This document shows, one piece after another, positions 57,320 to 64,000 of a DNA stretch of 64,000 nt (positions are counted from its first letter, which is position 1; every line of letters starts with the position of its first letter). The DNA lies in the NCBI RefSeq assembly GCF_001746205.1, contig NZ_MDCO01000009.1:362544-426543 (forward strand). Reading direction: 5' to 3'. Source of the stretch: Brachyspira hampsonii (GTDB lineage: Bacteria; Spirochaetota; Brachyspiria; Brachyspirales; Brachyspiraceae). The notes under the pieces are model-generated. The model was not told the origin of the DNA, did no database searches, and was given only the letters and a program-made list of their open reading frames with translations. The position numbers and the translations under genes are program-made.

Positions 57320-57520
57320 TAATCCCCACCCCATAAGTTTAACATTTAAACCTGTAATAAAAATTCTATTAATACTTGATATTTTATTCCAAAAAGTAAA
57401 CCCGCCCAAGTTCTTTTTAAATTTATGAACTTAACAGCACGCGGTAAATAAACTTAAGTTTATAGTAGGAATTATAAACTATGACTAGCTATCTTCTTAT
57501 AACTAGTTTAACGCGTGTAT
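57320..57520. repeat. GC-island palindromic repeat, copy C
   Basis: Collinear with 12180-12390. Both start AATTTATTTTAATCCCCACC, continue through C-rich island two (CCCGCCCAAG here, CCCACCCAAG there), then TTTTTTAAATTT, then CACGCG (57438-57443) and CGCGTG (57512-57517). The last two are inverted arms. Between them TAGTTTATA-type sequences form a smaller hairpin (AGTTTATA / TATAAACT). The spacer DNA has diverged while the islands are kept. Confidence 0.78.
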
Positions 57521-57775
57521 ATAAAGGACTAAATTATAAAAAATAAAATGATGCCTGCAAAAACATAAATATTAATTTAGTTTTTTAATTAATATAGTTC
57601 CATTAAAAATATTTAACTTTATATTTATTAATTTGGTTTTATATATTGTATTTAGTAAATTGTATAGTACAAACTAAATAAATATTTATTGAATAATAAA
57701 TAAAAAAATATTGATTTTTTTATTTATTATTTATAAAATATATTTAGACTTATTCATTAAAAGGAGGAAACTATA

Positions 57776-57943
57776 ATGAAAAAGTTTATAAGTTTTTTAT
57801 TTTTATTCATTTTATTATTTTCATCAATATCTTATGCCCATATTCATGTAGTACATGAAAAACCACCTTGGTGGCCTTCTTATTCTCAGGAAGAAGAAAA
57901 TCAAACTGTTCAATTATGGAAAGAATGGGGTATAATGAAATAA
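57776..57943 (+). CDS. 55-residue secreted peptide
   Basis: ATG at 57776 after a strong AAAGGAGG ribosome site. The first ~21 residues are a signal peptide (MKKFISFLFLFILLFSS, cleavage near SYA-H). The mature part of about 34 residues is HIHVVHEKPPWWPSYSQEEE ending TVQLWKEWGIMK. The last 12 residues are identical to the C-terminus of the 200-residue secreted protein at 58566. It is followed by a terminator. The function is unknown; it may be a deletion derivative of the longer gene or a peptide in its own right. Confidence 0.72.
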   Translation: MKKFISFLFLFILLFSSISYAHIHVVHEKPPWWPSYSQEEENQTVQLWKEWGIMK

Positions 57944-57984
57944 AAATATTAATTGATGAATAATAAAACATATAAAGGGTTATT
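57905..57984 (+). repeat. 80-bp perfect direct repeat, copy 1
   Basis: Identical to 59130-59209. It spans the last 12 codons of the secreted peptide gene, the stop, and the left part of its terminator stem. Confidence 0.9.
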
Positions 57985-58012
57985 GCAGTTTATACTGCAG
58001 TAACTCTTTTTT
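57977..58012 (+). terminator. Terminator of the 55-residue peptide gene
   Basis: GGGTTATTGCAGT (57977-57989) pairs with ACTGCAGTAACTC (57994-58006), counting two wobbles, followed by T6. The left half of this stem is copied at 59202-59209, where the right half is lost. Confidence 0.85.
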
Positions 58013-58217
58013 ATGCCATTAATTTCAAAACTTACTAATTATAGCTAAATAATTATAATAAAAAAATCATTAATAATGTTTACAGCTTTTTAATAAATTA
58101 ACATAATATTTATTATATAAACTAAAGTAATAATGAGTGCTTATATCAATATGTTCACAGTTAATTACTTAAAGCAAATTATAATTATGAAATATTAGAA
58201 TTAGTTAAAGAAAATAA

Positions 58218-58319
58218 GGAAACTTAAAAGGTGCTGCTGATATAGATTTAGTTAATGGTTTTATTTATATTCCTGAACTTTCCACAGGCTTAATTAAAAA
58301 AGTACAGTTAGCCAATTAA
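58218..58319 (+). pseudogene. C-terminal remnant of a third propeller lipoprotein
   Basis: 33 codons read GNLKGAADIDLVNGFIYIPE and LSTGLIKKVQLAN, ending in TAA. They match the last ~30 residues of the two propeller lipoproteins at 54775 and 55850. No start codon or earlier blades precede it; only AT-rich DNA (58020-58217) does. It is a leftover of a deleted gene copy. Confidence 0.82.
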
Positions 58320-58565
58320 TAAATTATATGGACTTACAAAATATAAAAGATGTAAAAAAATATATATGACAGCATATAAGTATTTTATAATATATGAATA
58401 AAAATTACTAATTTTTTTTAAATTAAAACAAATTTCTACTTTTACATTTATTTTTTTACAGCAATATTATCATTTGGTTTTATAATATATATTGACTTTT
58501 TATTTATTTATAATAATAATAATATATATTATAAATATAATTATTCCTTATTAAGGAGAAAAAGA

Positions 58566-59168
58566 ATGAAAAAATTTATAATTTTCTTGTTTCTATTTGT
58601 TTTGTTATTCTCATTGTTCTGTTATGCTCAAACTGATTTTACTAATAATAATGATTCTGTAAGAAATCTTTATGGTAAAGGTTGGGATAAGTTTGTAGAT
58701 AGTCTTCCTCTTGATAATTATTCAAAAAATAAGTTAAAAGGAATATCAAGTTATACTGGAGAGGAAGAGATACTATTTAATAACATAGAAAAAAGCCCTA
58801 TTAATGATGGTGTTGTATTATTCGGCAATTTCTTATTTAATCATCAGGAATTATTTAATTCTGAAGAAAAAGCAGAAATACTATTTAATAATGTAGCAAA
58901 AAGACCAGAATTATTTGTAGTACTTGGTGAAAATCCAGAATTATTTGATGTTATGAATAAAAATCCTGAGCTATTTGCATCTATATTTCTTGATGAACAA
59001 AAATTAGAAAACTTTGCTCGTAAACGTAAACCTTTTGAAGGCTGGGTAGAAAAAGAATGGCGTCATGGAGAAGGAAGAGTTCCTGTAAATACATTGTTTA
59101 ATTCTACTTCTCAAAGAGAAGAAAATTACACTGTTCAATTATGGAAAGAATGGGGTATAATGAAATAA
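58566..59168 (+). CDS. 200-residue secreted protein
   Basis: Signal peptide about 1-21 (MKKFIIFLFLFVLLFSLFCY, then AQT). The mature part is helical and acidic in the middle, with a repeated PELF motif (RPELFVVLGENPELFDVMNK and NPELFASIF). It ends in a basic stretch (RKRKPFEGWVEKEWRHGEGR) and the tail YTVQLWKEWGIMK shared with the 55-residue peptide. No family recognised. AAGGAG ribosome site. Its native terminator is replaced by vsp sequence at 59210. Confidence 0.75.
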   Translation: MKKFIIFLFLFVLLFSLFCYAQTDFTNNNDSVRNLYGKGWDKFVDSLPLDNYSKNKLKGISSYTGEEEILFNNIEKSPINDGVVLFGNFLFNHQELFNSEEKAEILFNNVAKRPELFVVLGENPELFDVMNKNPELFASIFLDEQKLENFARKRKPFEGWVEKEWRHGEGRVPVNTLFNSTSQREENYTVQLWKEWGIMK

Positions 59169-59209
59169 AAATATTAATTGATGAATAATAAAACATATAA
59201 AGGGTTATT
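59130..59209 (+). repeat. 80-bp perfect direct repeat, copy 2
   Basis: Second copy of the 57905-57984 sequence. It ends exactly where the truncated vsp sequence begins, marking a recombination junction. Confidence 0.9.
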
Positions 59210-59211
59210 TT

Positions 59212-59964
59212 CAAGAACTAAGTGCTTCTCAAAATCCTTTCAAAGATTATTTAGGAATAAGCACAGATGTTCAAATAAGATATTACACAGGCATAGATGC
59301 TTTCAATGCTATAAGAGTATATTTCAAATACGGACAAGCTTCATATAAAGATAAAATTATTGGTACTGATGTAGATTCTGATTATATGGCTCAGTCAGTT
59401 GGTTTTGAAACTAGATTCTATTTCTTAAATACTCCTCTTGGAAATGTAACTATCAACCCTTATTTGAAAGTTGCTTTCAATACTTCTTTAAAAGGATATG
59501 CAGAAAATAATCAAGTTAGAGCCGGCGGTCTTGGAAATGGTTTAAGCTTCCATGAAAGTTCTAGCGATAATTCTTATAAAACAGAATGGGAAAAAAGCCC
59601 TTATGATGTAACAGTTGCTGCTGTATTAGGAATCACTGCTAACAGCGATATAGTTTCTCTTTATGTTGAGCCTTCTTTAGGTTATCAAGCTACTTACGGC
59701 GGAAAATCTAAAACTATAAATGGTACTGTAACTACTCCAGGTACTGATCCTAAAGTATCACATAACTTATATTGGGGTGCTTATGCAGAACTTTATATAA
59801 CACCTGTTCAGGATCTTGAATGGTACTTCGAGATGGATGTTAATAACGGCGGAACAAAACAAGGTTATACAGAACCAACAAGTGGTACTTTCATAGGAAG
59901 CGGTATTCCTGTATACTTTGAAACTACTACAGGTATCACTTGGTATTTACCAGAATTTAATTAA
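59212..59964 (+). pseudogene. 5'-truncated variable surface protein gene (vsp)
   Basis: A 250-codon frame with no start: it begins QELSASQNPFKDYLGISTDV and runs through YYTGIDAFNAIRVYFKYGQA to the typical end VYFETTTGITWYLPEFN. It matches the last two thirds of the intact vsp at 60133. Signal peptide and first ~140 residues are missing. An internal ATG at 59386 could give 192 residues but has no export signal. It could serve as a donor cassette for recombination. Confidence 0.85.
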
Positions 59965-59986
59965 TTAGAAATTAACTATAAAAAAT

Positions 59987-60014
59987 AAGGGGGGACTTTA
60001 AGTCTCCTTTTTTA
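59987..60014 (+). terminator. Terminator after the truncated vsp
   Basis: AAGGGGGGACT (59987-59997) pairs with AGTCTCCTTT (60001-60010) with wobbles, followed by T6. Confidence 0.8.
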
Positions 60015-60132
60015 TTTATTTTTTATCAATTTTATAGTAAATTGAATGAAATCAAAATTATATATTTACATTTAGTAAATATTACTATATAATGTAATTA
60101 AAATTTTTTAATATTTACGGAGAAAAATAAAG

Positions 60133-61218
60133 ATGAAAAAATTTTTATTAACAGTTATGGCTATATTGACCATAGCAAGTGCATCATCATTCGCCATGTA
60201 TGGAGATCGTGATGATTGGATTGATTTTCTTACAGATGGAAATCAGTTCAGAGCCAGAATGGATCAATTAGGATTTGTTTTAGGAAACAATACTATTAAA
60301 GGTACTTTAGGAGTTAGATCCCAAGCTTTAAAAACTTCATGGGGAAGTATAATGTCAGGAGAAACTGATAATGTAGGACTTAATGCAACAATTTCTGCTG
60401 GTATAGGTTATACTTCTGAGCCTTTCAGTATAGGTCTTGGTTATAATTTTACTTATTATAACAGCACTTTAGGGGCACATACTCCTGTACTTACTATTAA
60501 TGCTTTGAATAATAATTTGAGAATAGCCATTCCTATACAAGTTGGTGTATCAAAAAATCCATTTGGAAAAGGTAATGAAAACCAATATAAAGATTATTTA
60601 GGTATAAGTACAGATACACAAATAAGATATTACACAGGCATAGATGTTTTCAATGCTATAAGAATATATTTCAAATACGGACAGTCTGGATATAAAAATG
60701 CTGCAAACAATTCTGATATGTTTCTTCAGTCAGTTGGATTTGAAGCAAGATTTTATTTCTTAAATACTGTGATTGGAAATGCAACTATTAATCCTTATGT
60801 TAAAATAGCATATAACACTGCTTTAATTGGCAGCAATACAATGGTTAGAGCAGTAGAACCTATTGCAGACAGTGTTTATGTACAAAAAAATACTAAATGG
60901 GATAAAAACCCTTATAATGTAACTGCTGCTGCGGTATTAGGTATTACTGCTAACAGCGATATAGTATCTCTTTATGTAGAGCCTTCTTTAGGATATAGAG
61001 CTGAATATGCCGGAAAAGCACAAAATGCAGCTGATCAAAAAGTAAAGCATGGATTAGCTTGGGGAGCTTATGCAGAGCTTTATATAACACCTGTTGAGGA
61101 TCTTGAATGGTACTTCGAGATGGATGTTAATAACAGCGGAACAAAACAAGCTTCTAGGATTCCTGTATACTTTGAAGCTACTACAGGTATCACTTGGTAT
61201 TTACCAGAATTTAATTAA
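60133..61218 (+). CDS. Variable surface protein (Vsp family), intact
   Basis: 361 residues. Signal peptide 1-21 (ends ASSFA), then MYGDRDDWIDFLTDGNQFRA and RMDQLGFVLGNNTIKGT, the N-terminal signature of Brachyspira Vsp (about 39 kDa outer membrane) proteins. Alternating strands (ISAGIGYTSEPFSIGLGYNF, SLYVEPSLGYRAEYAG) and the terminal aromatic strand TGITWYLPEFN indicate an outer-membrane beta-barrel. Flanked by truncated copies of itself. TTTACGGAG ribosome site and its own terminator. Confidence 0.88.
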   Translation: MKKFLLTVMAILTIASASSFAMYGDRDDWIDFLTDGNQFRARMDQLGFVLGNNTIKGTLGVRSQALKTSWGSIMSGETDNVGLNATISAGIGYTSEPFSIGLGYNFTYYNSTLGAHTPVLTINALNNNLRIAIPIQVGVSKNPFGKGNENQYKDYLGISTDTQIRYYTGIDVFNAIRIYFKYGQSGYKNAANNSDMFLQSVGFEARFYFLNTVIGNATINPYVKIAYNTALIGSNTMVRAVEPIADSVYVQKNTKWDKNPYNVTAAAVLGITANSDIVSLYVEPSLGYRAEYAGKAQNAADQKVKHGLAWGAYAELYITPVEDLEWYFEMDVNNSGTKQASRIPVYFEATTGITWYLPEFN

Positions 61219-61240
61219 TTAGAAATTAATTAGAGAAAAT

Positions 61241-61269
61241 AAAGGGGGGATTAAAACCCTCCTTTTTTA
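61241..61269 (+). terminator. Terminator of the intact vsp
   Basis: AAAGGGGGG (61241-61249) pairs with CCCTCCTTT (61258-61266), followed by further T residues. Same position and style as after the truncated copy. Confidence 0.8.
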
Positions 61270-61350
61270 TTAGCATTTATAATTTTTTTCAATAAACTTA
61301 TAAAAAACTCTTACCTTTAGGCTCATTTCGTTAAAAATGTTTGTTTAATA

Positions 61351-61365
61351 GGGTGGGAGGGCGGG
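61351..61365. repeat. GC-island repeat fragment, copy D
   Basis: GGGTGGGAGGGCGGG stands alone in AT-rich DNA, matching the G-rich islands of copies A-C. No matching C-rich partner is seen nearby. The surrounding gap 61270-61712 shows no gene. Confidence 0.55.
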
Positions 61366-61712
61366 CTAATTTAAACTATAAAAAAATTTTTAGTTTTACT
61401 TTTATAGTAGGCTTTATTTCTGCATACTTTAAACTACTGAGGGCATCACTTTATATTTAATGTAATTTGAATAAATAAAAGACTCAATTTTTTAATCTAA
61501 TAATTTTCATACTTAATATTGTAAAATATTTTTAAACAGCTCTAAATTAATTATTAAAAAATTAGTAGGCTTGATTAAATAAATCAGTCTTATTTTTATT
61601 AAAAAATTATAAAAAAAATTCAATCAACTATTTACATAATGAAATAATTAACTGTTTTTTATATATTTTAATTATTATTTTCAAAAAAATAATAAATTTA
61701 TGATTATTACTG

Positions 61713-61741
61713 TTGACTTTTTTATATAAATTTATTAGAAT
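61713..61741 (+). promoter_or_regulatory. Promoter of the structured-leader vsp gene
   Basis: TTGACT (61713-61718), 17 nt spacer, TAGAAT (61736-61741). This predicts a leader RNA of about 340 nt before the ATG at 62090. Confidence 0.6.
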
Positions 61742-61806
61742 GAAATTGTTGGTATGATATAGACATTAGAAAAAAAGATTGCTTATAATGTTTATAACCA
61801 ATGTTT

Positions 61807-62019
61807 GGAACGATAAAGATCCTCTAAATCCTTATTATTCCCAACTCAACACACTAGTAAAAGCAGCATAATTTTTTTGTTAGTTAGCTGTTTTTACGGA
61901 GAATAAAGATCCTCTAAATCTTATTATTCTCACTGATTTTTTATAGTCCGTTAGAATTAAGCTTAAAGGTTCTAACGCATTCGGAAACAATAAAGATCCT
62001 CTAAATCTTTGTTGTTTCC
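61807..62019 (+). other. Structured 5' leader with three hairpins sharing the loop CCTCTAA
   Basis: Three units at 61807-61841, 61898-61931 and 61983-62019, spaced about 90 nt. Each reads (stem)AAAGAT-CCTCTAA-ATC(stem). The left arms are GGAACGATAAAGAT, GGAGAATAAAGAT and GGAAACAATAAAGAT; the right arms change to match. Between units 2 and 3 is a perfect CGTTAGAA / TTCTAACG stem (61948-61976 region). Between units 1 and 2 AAAAGCAGC can pair with GCTGTTTTT. It looks like a conserved RNA structure controlling the downstream vsp. Confidence 0.65.
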
Positions 62020-62089
62020 TAAATTATTTTTGGAGTTACTGCTCATAAAGAGTATTAACTATATATAAAAAAATTTAGGAGAAAAAACA

Positions 62090-62974
62090 ATGAAAAAAGT
62101 TTTATTAACAGCTATAGCTCTATTGACTATTGCAAGTGCATCTGTTTTCGGTATGTATGGCAGAGGTGATTCATGGATTGACTTTTTAGTACATGGCAAC
62201 CAATTCAGAGCTAGAATGGACCAAATAGGATTCGTTTTAGGTAATAATACTATTAAAGGTACTTTTGGTTTTAGAGCTAATTCTATGAACTTAAATAATT
62301 GGGGCAATATACTTAGCGGTAATACCGGAGATGTTAAATTAGATTCAACTATTTCTGCTGGTATAGGCTACACTTCTGATGCTTTTGGTATAGGTGTTGG
62401 TTATAACTATACTTTGGCAAATGATATTAATGGTGGATATATAGGCGTACATACTCCTGTACTTATGTTTAATGCTTTAAATAACAATTTAAGAATATCT
62501 ATACCTATACAAGTAGCTGTAAAAGATTATGATTCTGGTAATAATAAAACAACATATACAGGCGTAGCTTTCAATAATATACAGTTAAGATACTATACAG
62601 GCATAGATGCTTTCAATGCTATAAGATTATACTTCTACTATAGAAATGCTACAGTTAAAGATAATAATAATAATGGTGGTAGTACAGAAGCTTTTGGTTT
62701 CCAAACAAGATTCTACTTCTTAAATACTCAAATAGGAAATGTAACAGTTAATCCTTATTTGAAAGTTGCATTTGATACTGCTTTAAAAGGCGGACTAGCT
62801 CAATCTGGTGTCTACACATATACAGCTGAGCATGTTGGTAATCCAATTCATTTTGTAGGAAATGATATGAAACAATCAGATATATATGAGAAAAATCCTT
62901 ATAAAGTATCAGTTGCTGCTGTATTGGGTATAACTGCTAACTATCTACTTTATCCAAATAGCCTTCTATCATAG
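62090..62974 (+). pseudogene. 3'-truncated variable surface protein gene (vsp)
   Basis: The first 284 codons are an intact Vsp: signal peptide, MYGRGDSWIDFLVHGNQF, RARMDQIGFVLGNNTIKGTF, YYTGIDAFNAIRLYF, then VSVAAVLGITAN. Where other copies continue SDIVSLYVEPSLGY, the sequence switches at 62942 to antisense acidic-repeat DNA. It adds ten foreign residues (YLLYPNSLLS) before a stop. The last barrel strands are lost, so the product probably cannot insert. The ribosome site is AGGAG. Preceded by the structured leader. Confidence 0.85.
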
Positions 62975-63627
62975 ATTTATCTTCTTCTGTCAAATCTTCT
63001 TCATTATTGATTATCTCTTCTTCTGCTTCTTCATGAGATTCTTCGATATCTTCTTCTACTTTTTCTTCCTGAGGTTCCGATATATCTTCTTTCAATTCTT
63101 CTTCTTGAGATTCTGAAGTTATTTCTTCTGTATTTGTTTCCTCTGATGATTCTTCTTTTAATTCTTCTGATAATTCAGAAGTTGGTTCCGCTTCCAATTC
63201 TTCTTTTGATTCAATATTATCTGAAGAATTAGATAAATAATTTTGATATAATTCTTTTTCTTCTTCCGTTAAATCTTCTGATGAACTATCTACTTTATCC
63301 AAATAGCCTTCTATCATAGATTTATCTTCTTCTGTCAAATCTTCTTCATTATTGATTATCTCTTCTTCTGATTCTTCATGAGACTCTTCAATATCTTCTT
63401 CTACTTTTTCTTCTTTAGGTTCCGATATATCTTCTTTCAATTCTTCTTCTTGAGATTCTGGAGTTATTTCTTCTGTGTTTGTTTCTTCAGCTGATTTTTC
63501 TTGCAATTCTTCTTTCGATTCAATATTATCTGAAGAATTGGATAAATAACTTTGATATAATTCTTTTTCTTCTTCCGTTAAATCTTCTGATGAACTATCT
63601 ACTTTATCCAAATAGCCTTCTATCATA
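62942..63627 (-). CDS. Acidic repeat protein, fragment truncated at both ends
   Basis: In the leftward frame from 63627 the sequence is extremely Glu/Ser/Asp-rich. It contains repeat units of 309 and 345 nt, each beginning MIEGYLDKVDSSSEDLTEEE, continuing LSNSSDNIESKEEL and ending NNEEDLTEEDKS; a third unit just begins at 62942. Neither end has a real start or stop of its own: both are junctions with unrelated sequence (vsp at 62942, another acidic protein in opposite orientation at 63628). The product type is unknown, probably an unfolded or coiled-coil scaffold. Confidence 0.6.
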
Positions 63628-64000
63628 GACGATATACCTGATTTAAACGATGAAATTGAAAATAAGAATAATGAAGAAGAAAACAAAGATAATGATATGC
63701 CGGAAATGAAAGAGTATTCTGATGATGAGCTTTTAGATTCTGACAATATACTAAATGATGATGAAGATAATAATATCAATGATACTGTAGAAAATTTGGA
63801 CGATATACCTGATTTGAAAGATGAAATTGAAAATAAGAATAATGAAGAAGAAAATAAAGATAATGATATGCCGGAAATGAAAGAGTATTCTGATGATGAG
63901 CTTTTAGATTCTGACAATATACTAGATGATGATGAAGATAATAATATCAATGAACTGTAGAAGATTTAGATGATGTACCTAATTTAGATGATGTACTTGA
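63628..64000 (+). CDS. Acidic Asp/Glu/Asn-rich repeat protein, fragment
   Basis: Rightward frame with a 171-nt (57-residue) repeat: DDIPDLKDEIENKNNEEENK, then DNDMPEMKEYSDDELLDSDN and ILDDDEDNNIN, starting at 63628 and again at 63799. The second unit has lost one T (GAACTG for GATACTG), which produces a stop at 63958-63960. In the corrected frame coding continues VEDLDDVPNLDDV to the window edge. Its 5' end is the inverted junction at 63628, so no genuine start is visible. Confidence 0.6.

Noticed and set aside
59386..59964. Independent 192-residue gene
   Set aside because: The ATG is internal to a longer vsp frame that begins at the junction at 59212; there is no ribosome site or signal peptide.
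61807..62019. Possible CRISPR array
   Set aside because: Repeats are hairpins with varying stems and ~50-nt gaps that also fold; only three units, no spacer-like uniform length, no cas genes.
62942..63627. Long direct repeats as a mobile element
   Set aside because: The 309/345-nt repeats are in-frame protein repeats; no transposase or terminal inverted repeats.
63628..63950. Ser-rich minus-strand reading through the acidic repeats
   Set aside because: The Ser/Phe/Leu composition is the antisense of the Asp/Glu-rich plus-strand repeat; only the part left of 63627 is plausible leftward coding.

Overview
The window is very AT-rich DNA with compact, mostly operonic genes and strong GGAGG-type ribosome sites. 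It most likely comes from a Brachyspira species (spirochaete). Evidence: a gene closely matching the Brachyspira water-forming NADH oxidase (nox), a cluster of variable surface protein (Vsp)-type genes, many spirochaete-style lipoprotein signals, an HydABC-type [FeFe] hydrogenase, and sigma-70 promoters of TTGAxx-16/17-TATAAT type. I cannot name the species.

Layout. 1-8.2 kb: 3' part of purL (purine synthesis), a VOC protein plus an amidohydrolase lipoprotein, a decayed MATE transporter fragment, an EF-G-like GTPase, a PtsN-like EIIA fused to a zinc ribbon, and a small lipoprotein. 8.4-12 kb (minus strand): an orphan 373-residue protein, a DUF554 membrane protein and the overlapping aroK/pheA pair (aromatic amino acids). 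12-17.3 kb: an accessory-looking, extremely AT-rich patch on the minus strand. It holds a GC-island repeat, two small lipoproteins, a MerR-like regulator, an Smr protein, a 42-residue protein, and a long MerR-like gene broken by two -1 frameshifts at A-rich slippery sites. 17.6-24.5 kb: DUF4261 protein, hydCBA trimeric hydrogenase operon, Fe-S flavoprotein, YhcH-family protein. 24.7-33 kb: PP2C phosphatase; a minus-strand operon tRNA-Gln, prs, rplY, pth, pth-ABM fusion; an HD-domain protein; mtnK-mtnA (methylthioribose salvage). 33-41 kb: nox with its own promoter and terminator, ECF S-component, M19 dipeptidase, XpaC-like protein, queA, orphan protein, lepB. 41-50 kb: lipoprotein, MATE pump, two tandem 7TM chemoreceptor-like proteins followed by CvpA, and a yedF / cysteine desulfurase / DUF3343 sulfur-selenium transfer operon. 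50-54.6 kb: a sialic-acid-type operon (mutarotase lipoprotein and sodium symporter) behind a strong promoter with a perfect 16-bp palindromic operator, a Crp/Fnr regulator and an Rrf2 regulator.

54.7-64 kb is a cell-surface locus that looks recombinationally active. It has two tandem beta-propeller lipoproteins and a remnant of a third, a 55-residue secreted peptide whose tail is duplicated in a 200-residue secreted protein, one intact vsp gene, a 5'-truncated vsp, and a 3'-truncated vsp fused to acidic repeat-protein sequence in inverted orientation. The 3'-truncated vsp is preceded by a ~340-nt leader with three hairpins sharing an invariant loop and covarying stems; I regard this as the most unusual signal in the window. 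The second is a dispersed family of GC-island palindromic repeats (near 12.1-12.4, 50.1-50.4, 57.3-57.5 and 61.35 kb).

The core metabolic picture is an anaerobic fermenter that disposes of electrons through a bifurcating hydrogenase, protects itself from oxygen with Nox, scavenges host sugars (sialic acid) and peptides, and varies its surface proteins. All identifications were made by eye from motifs; no database search was run.
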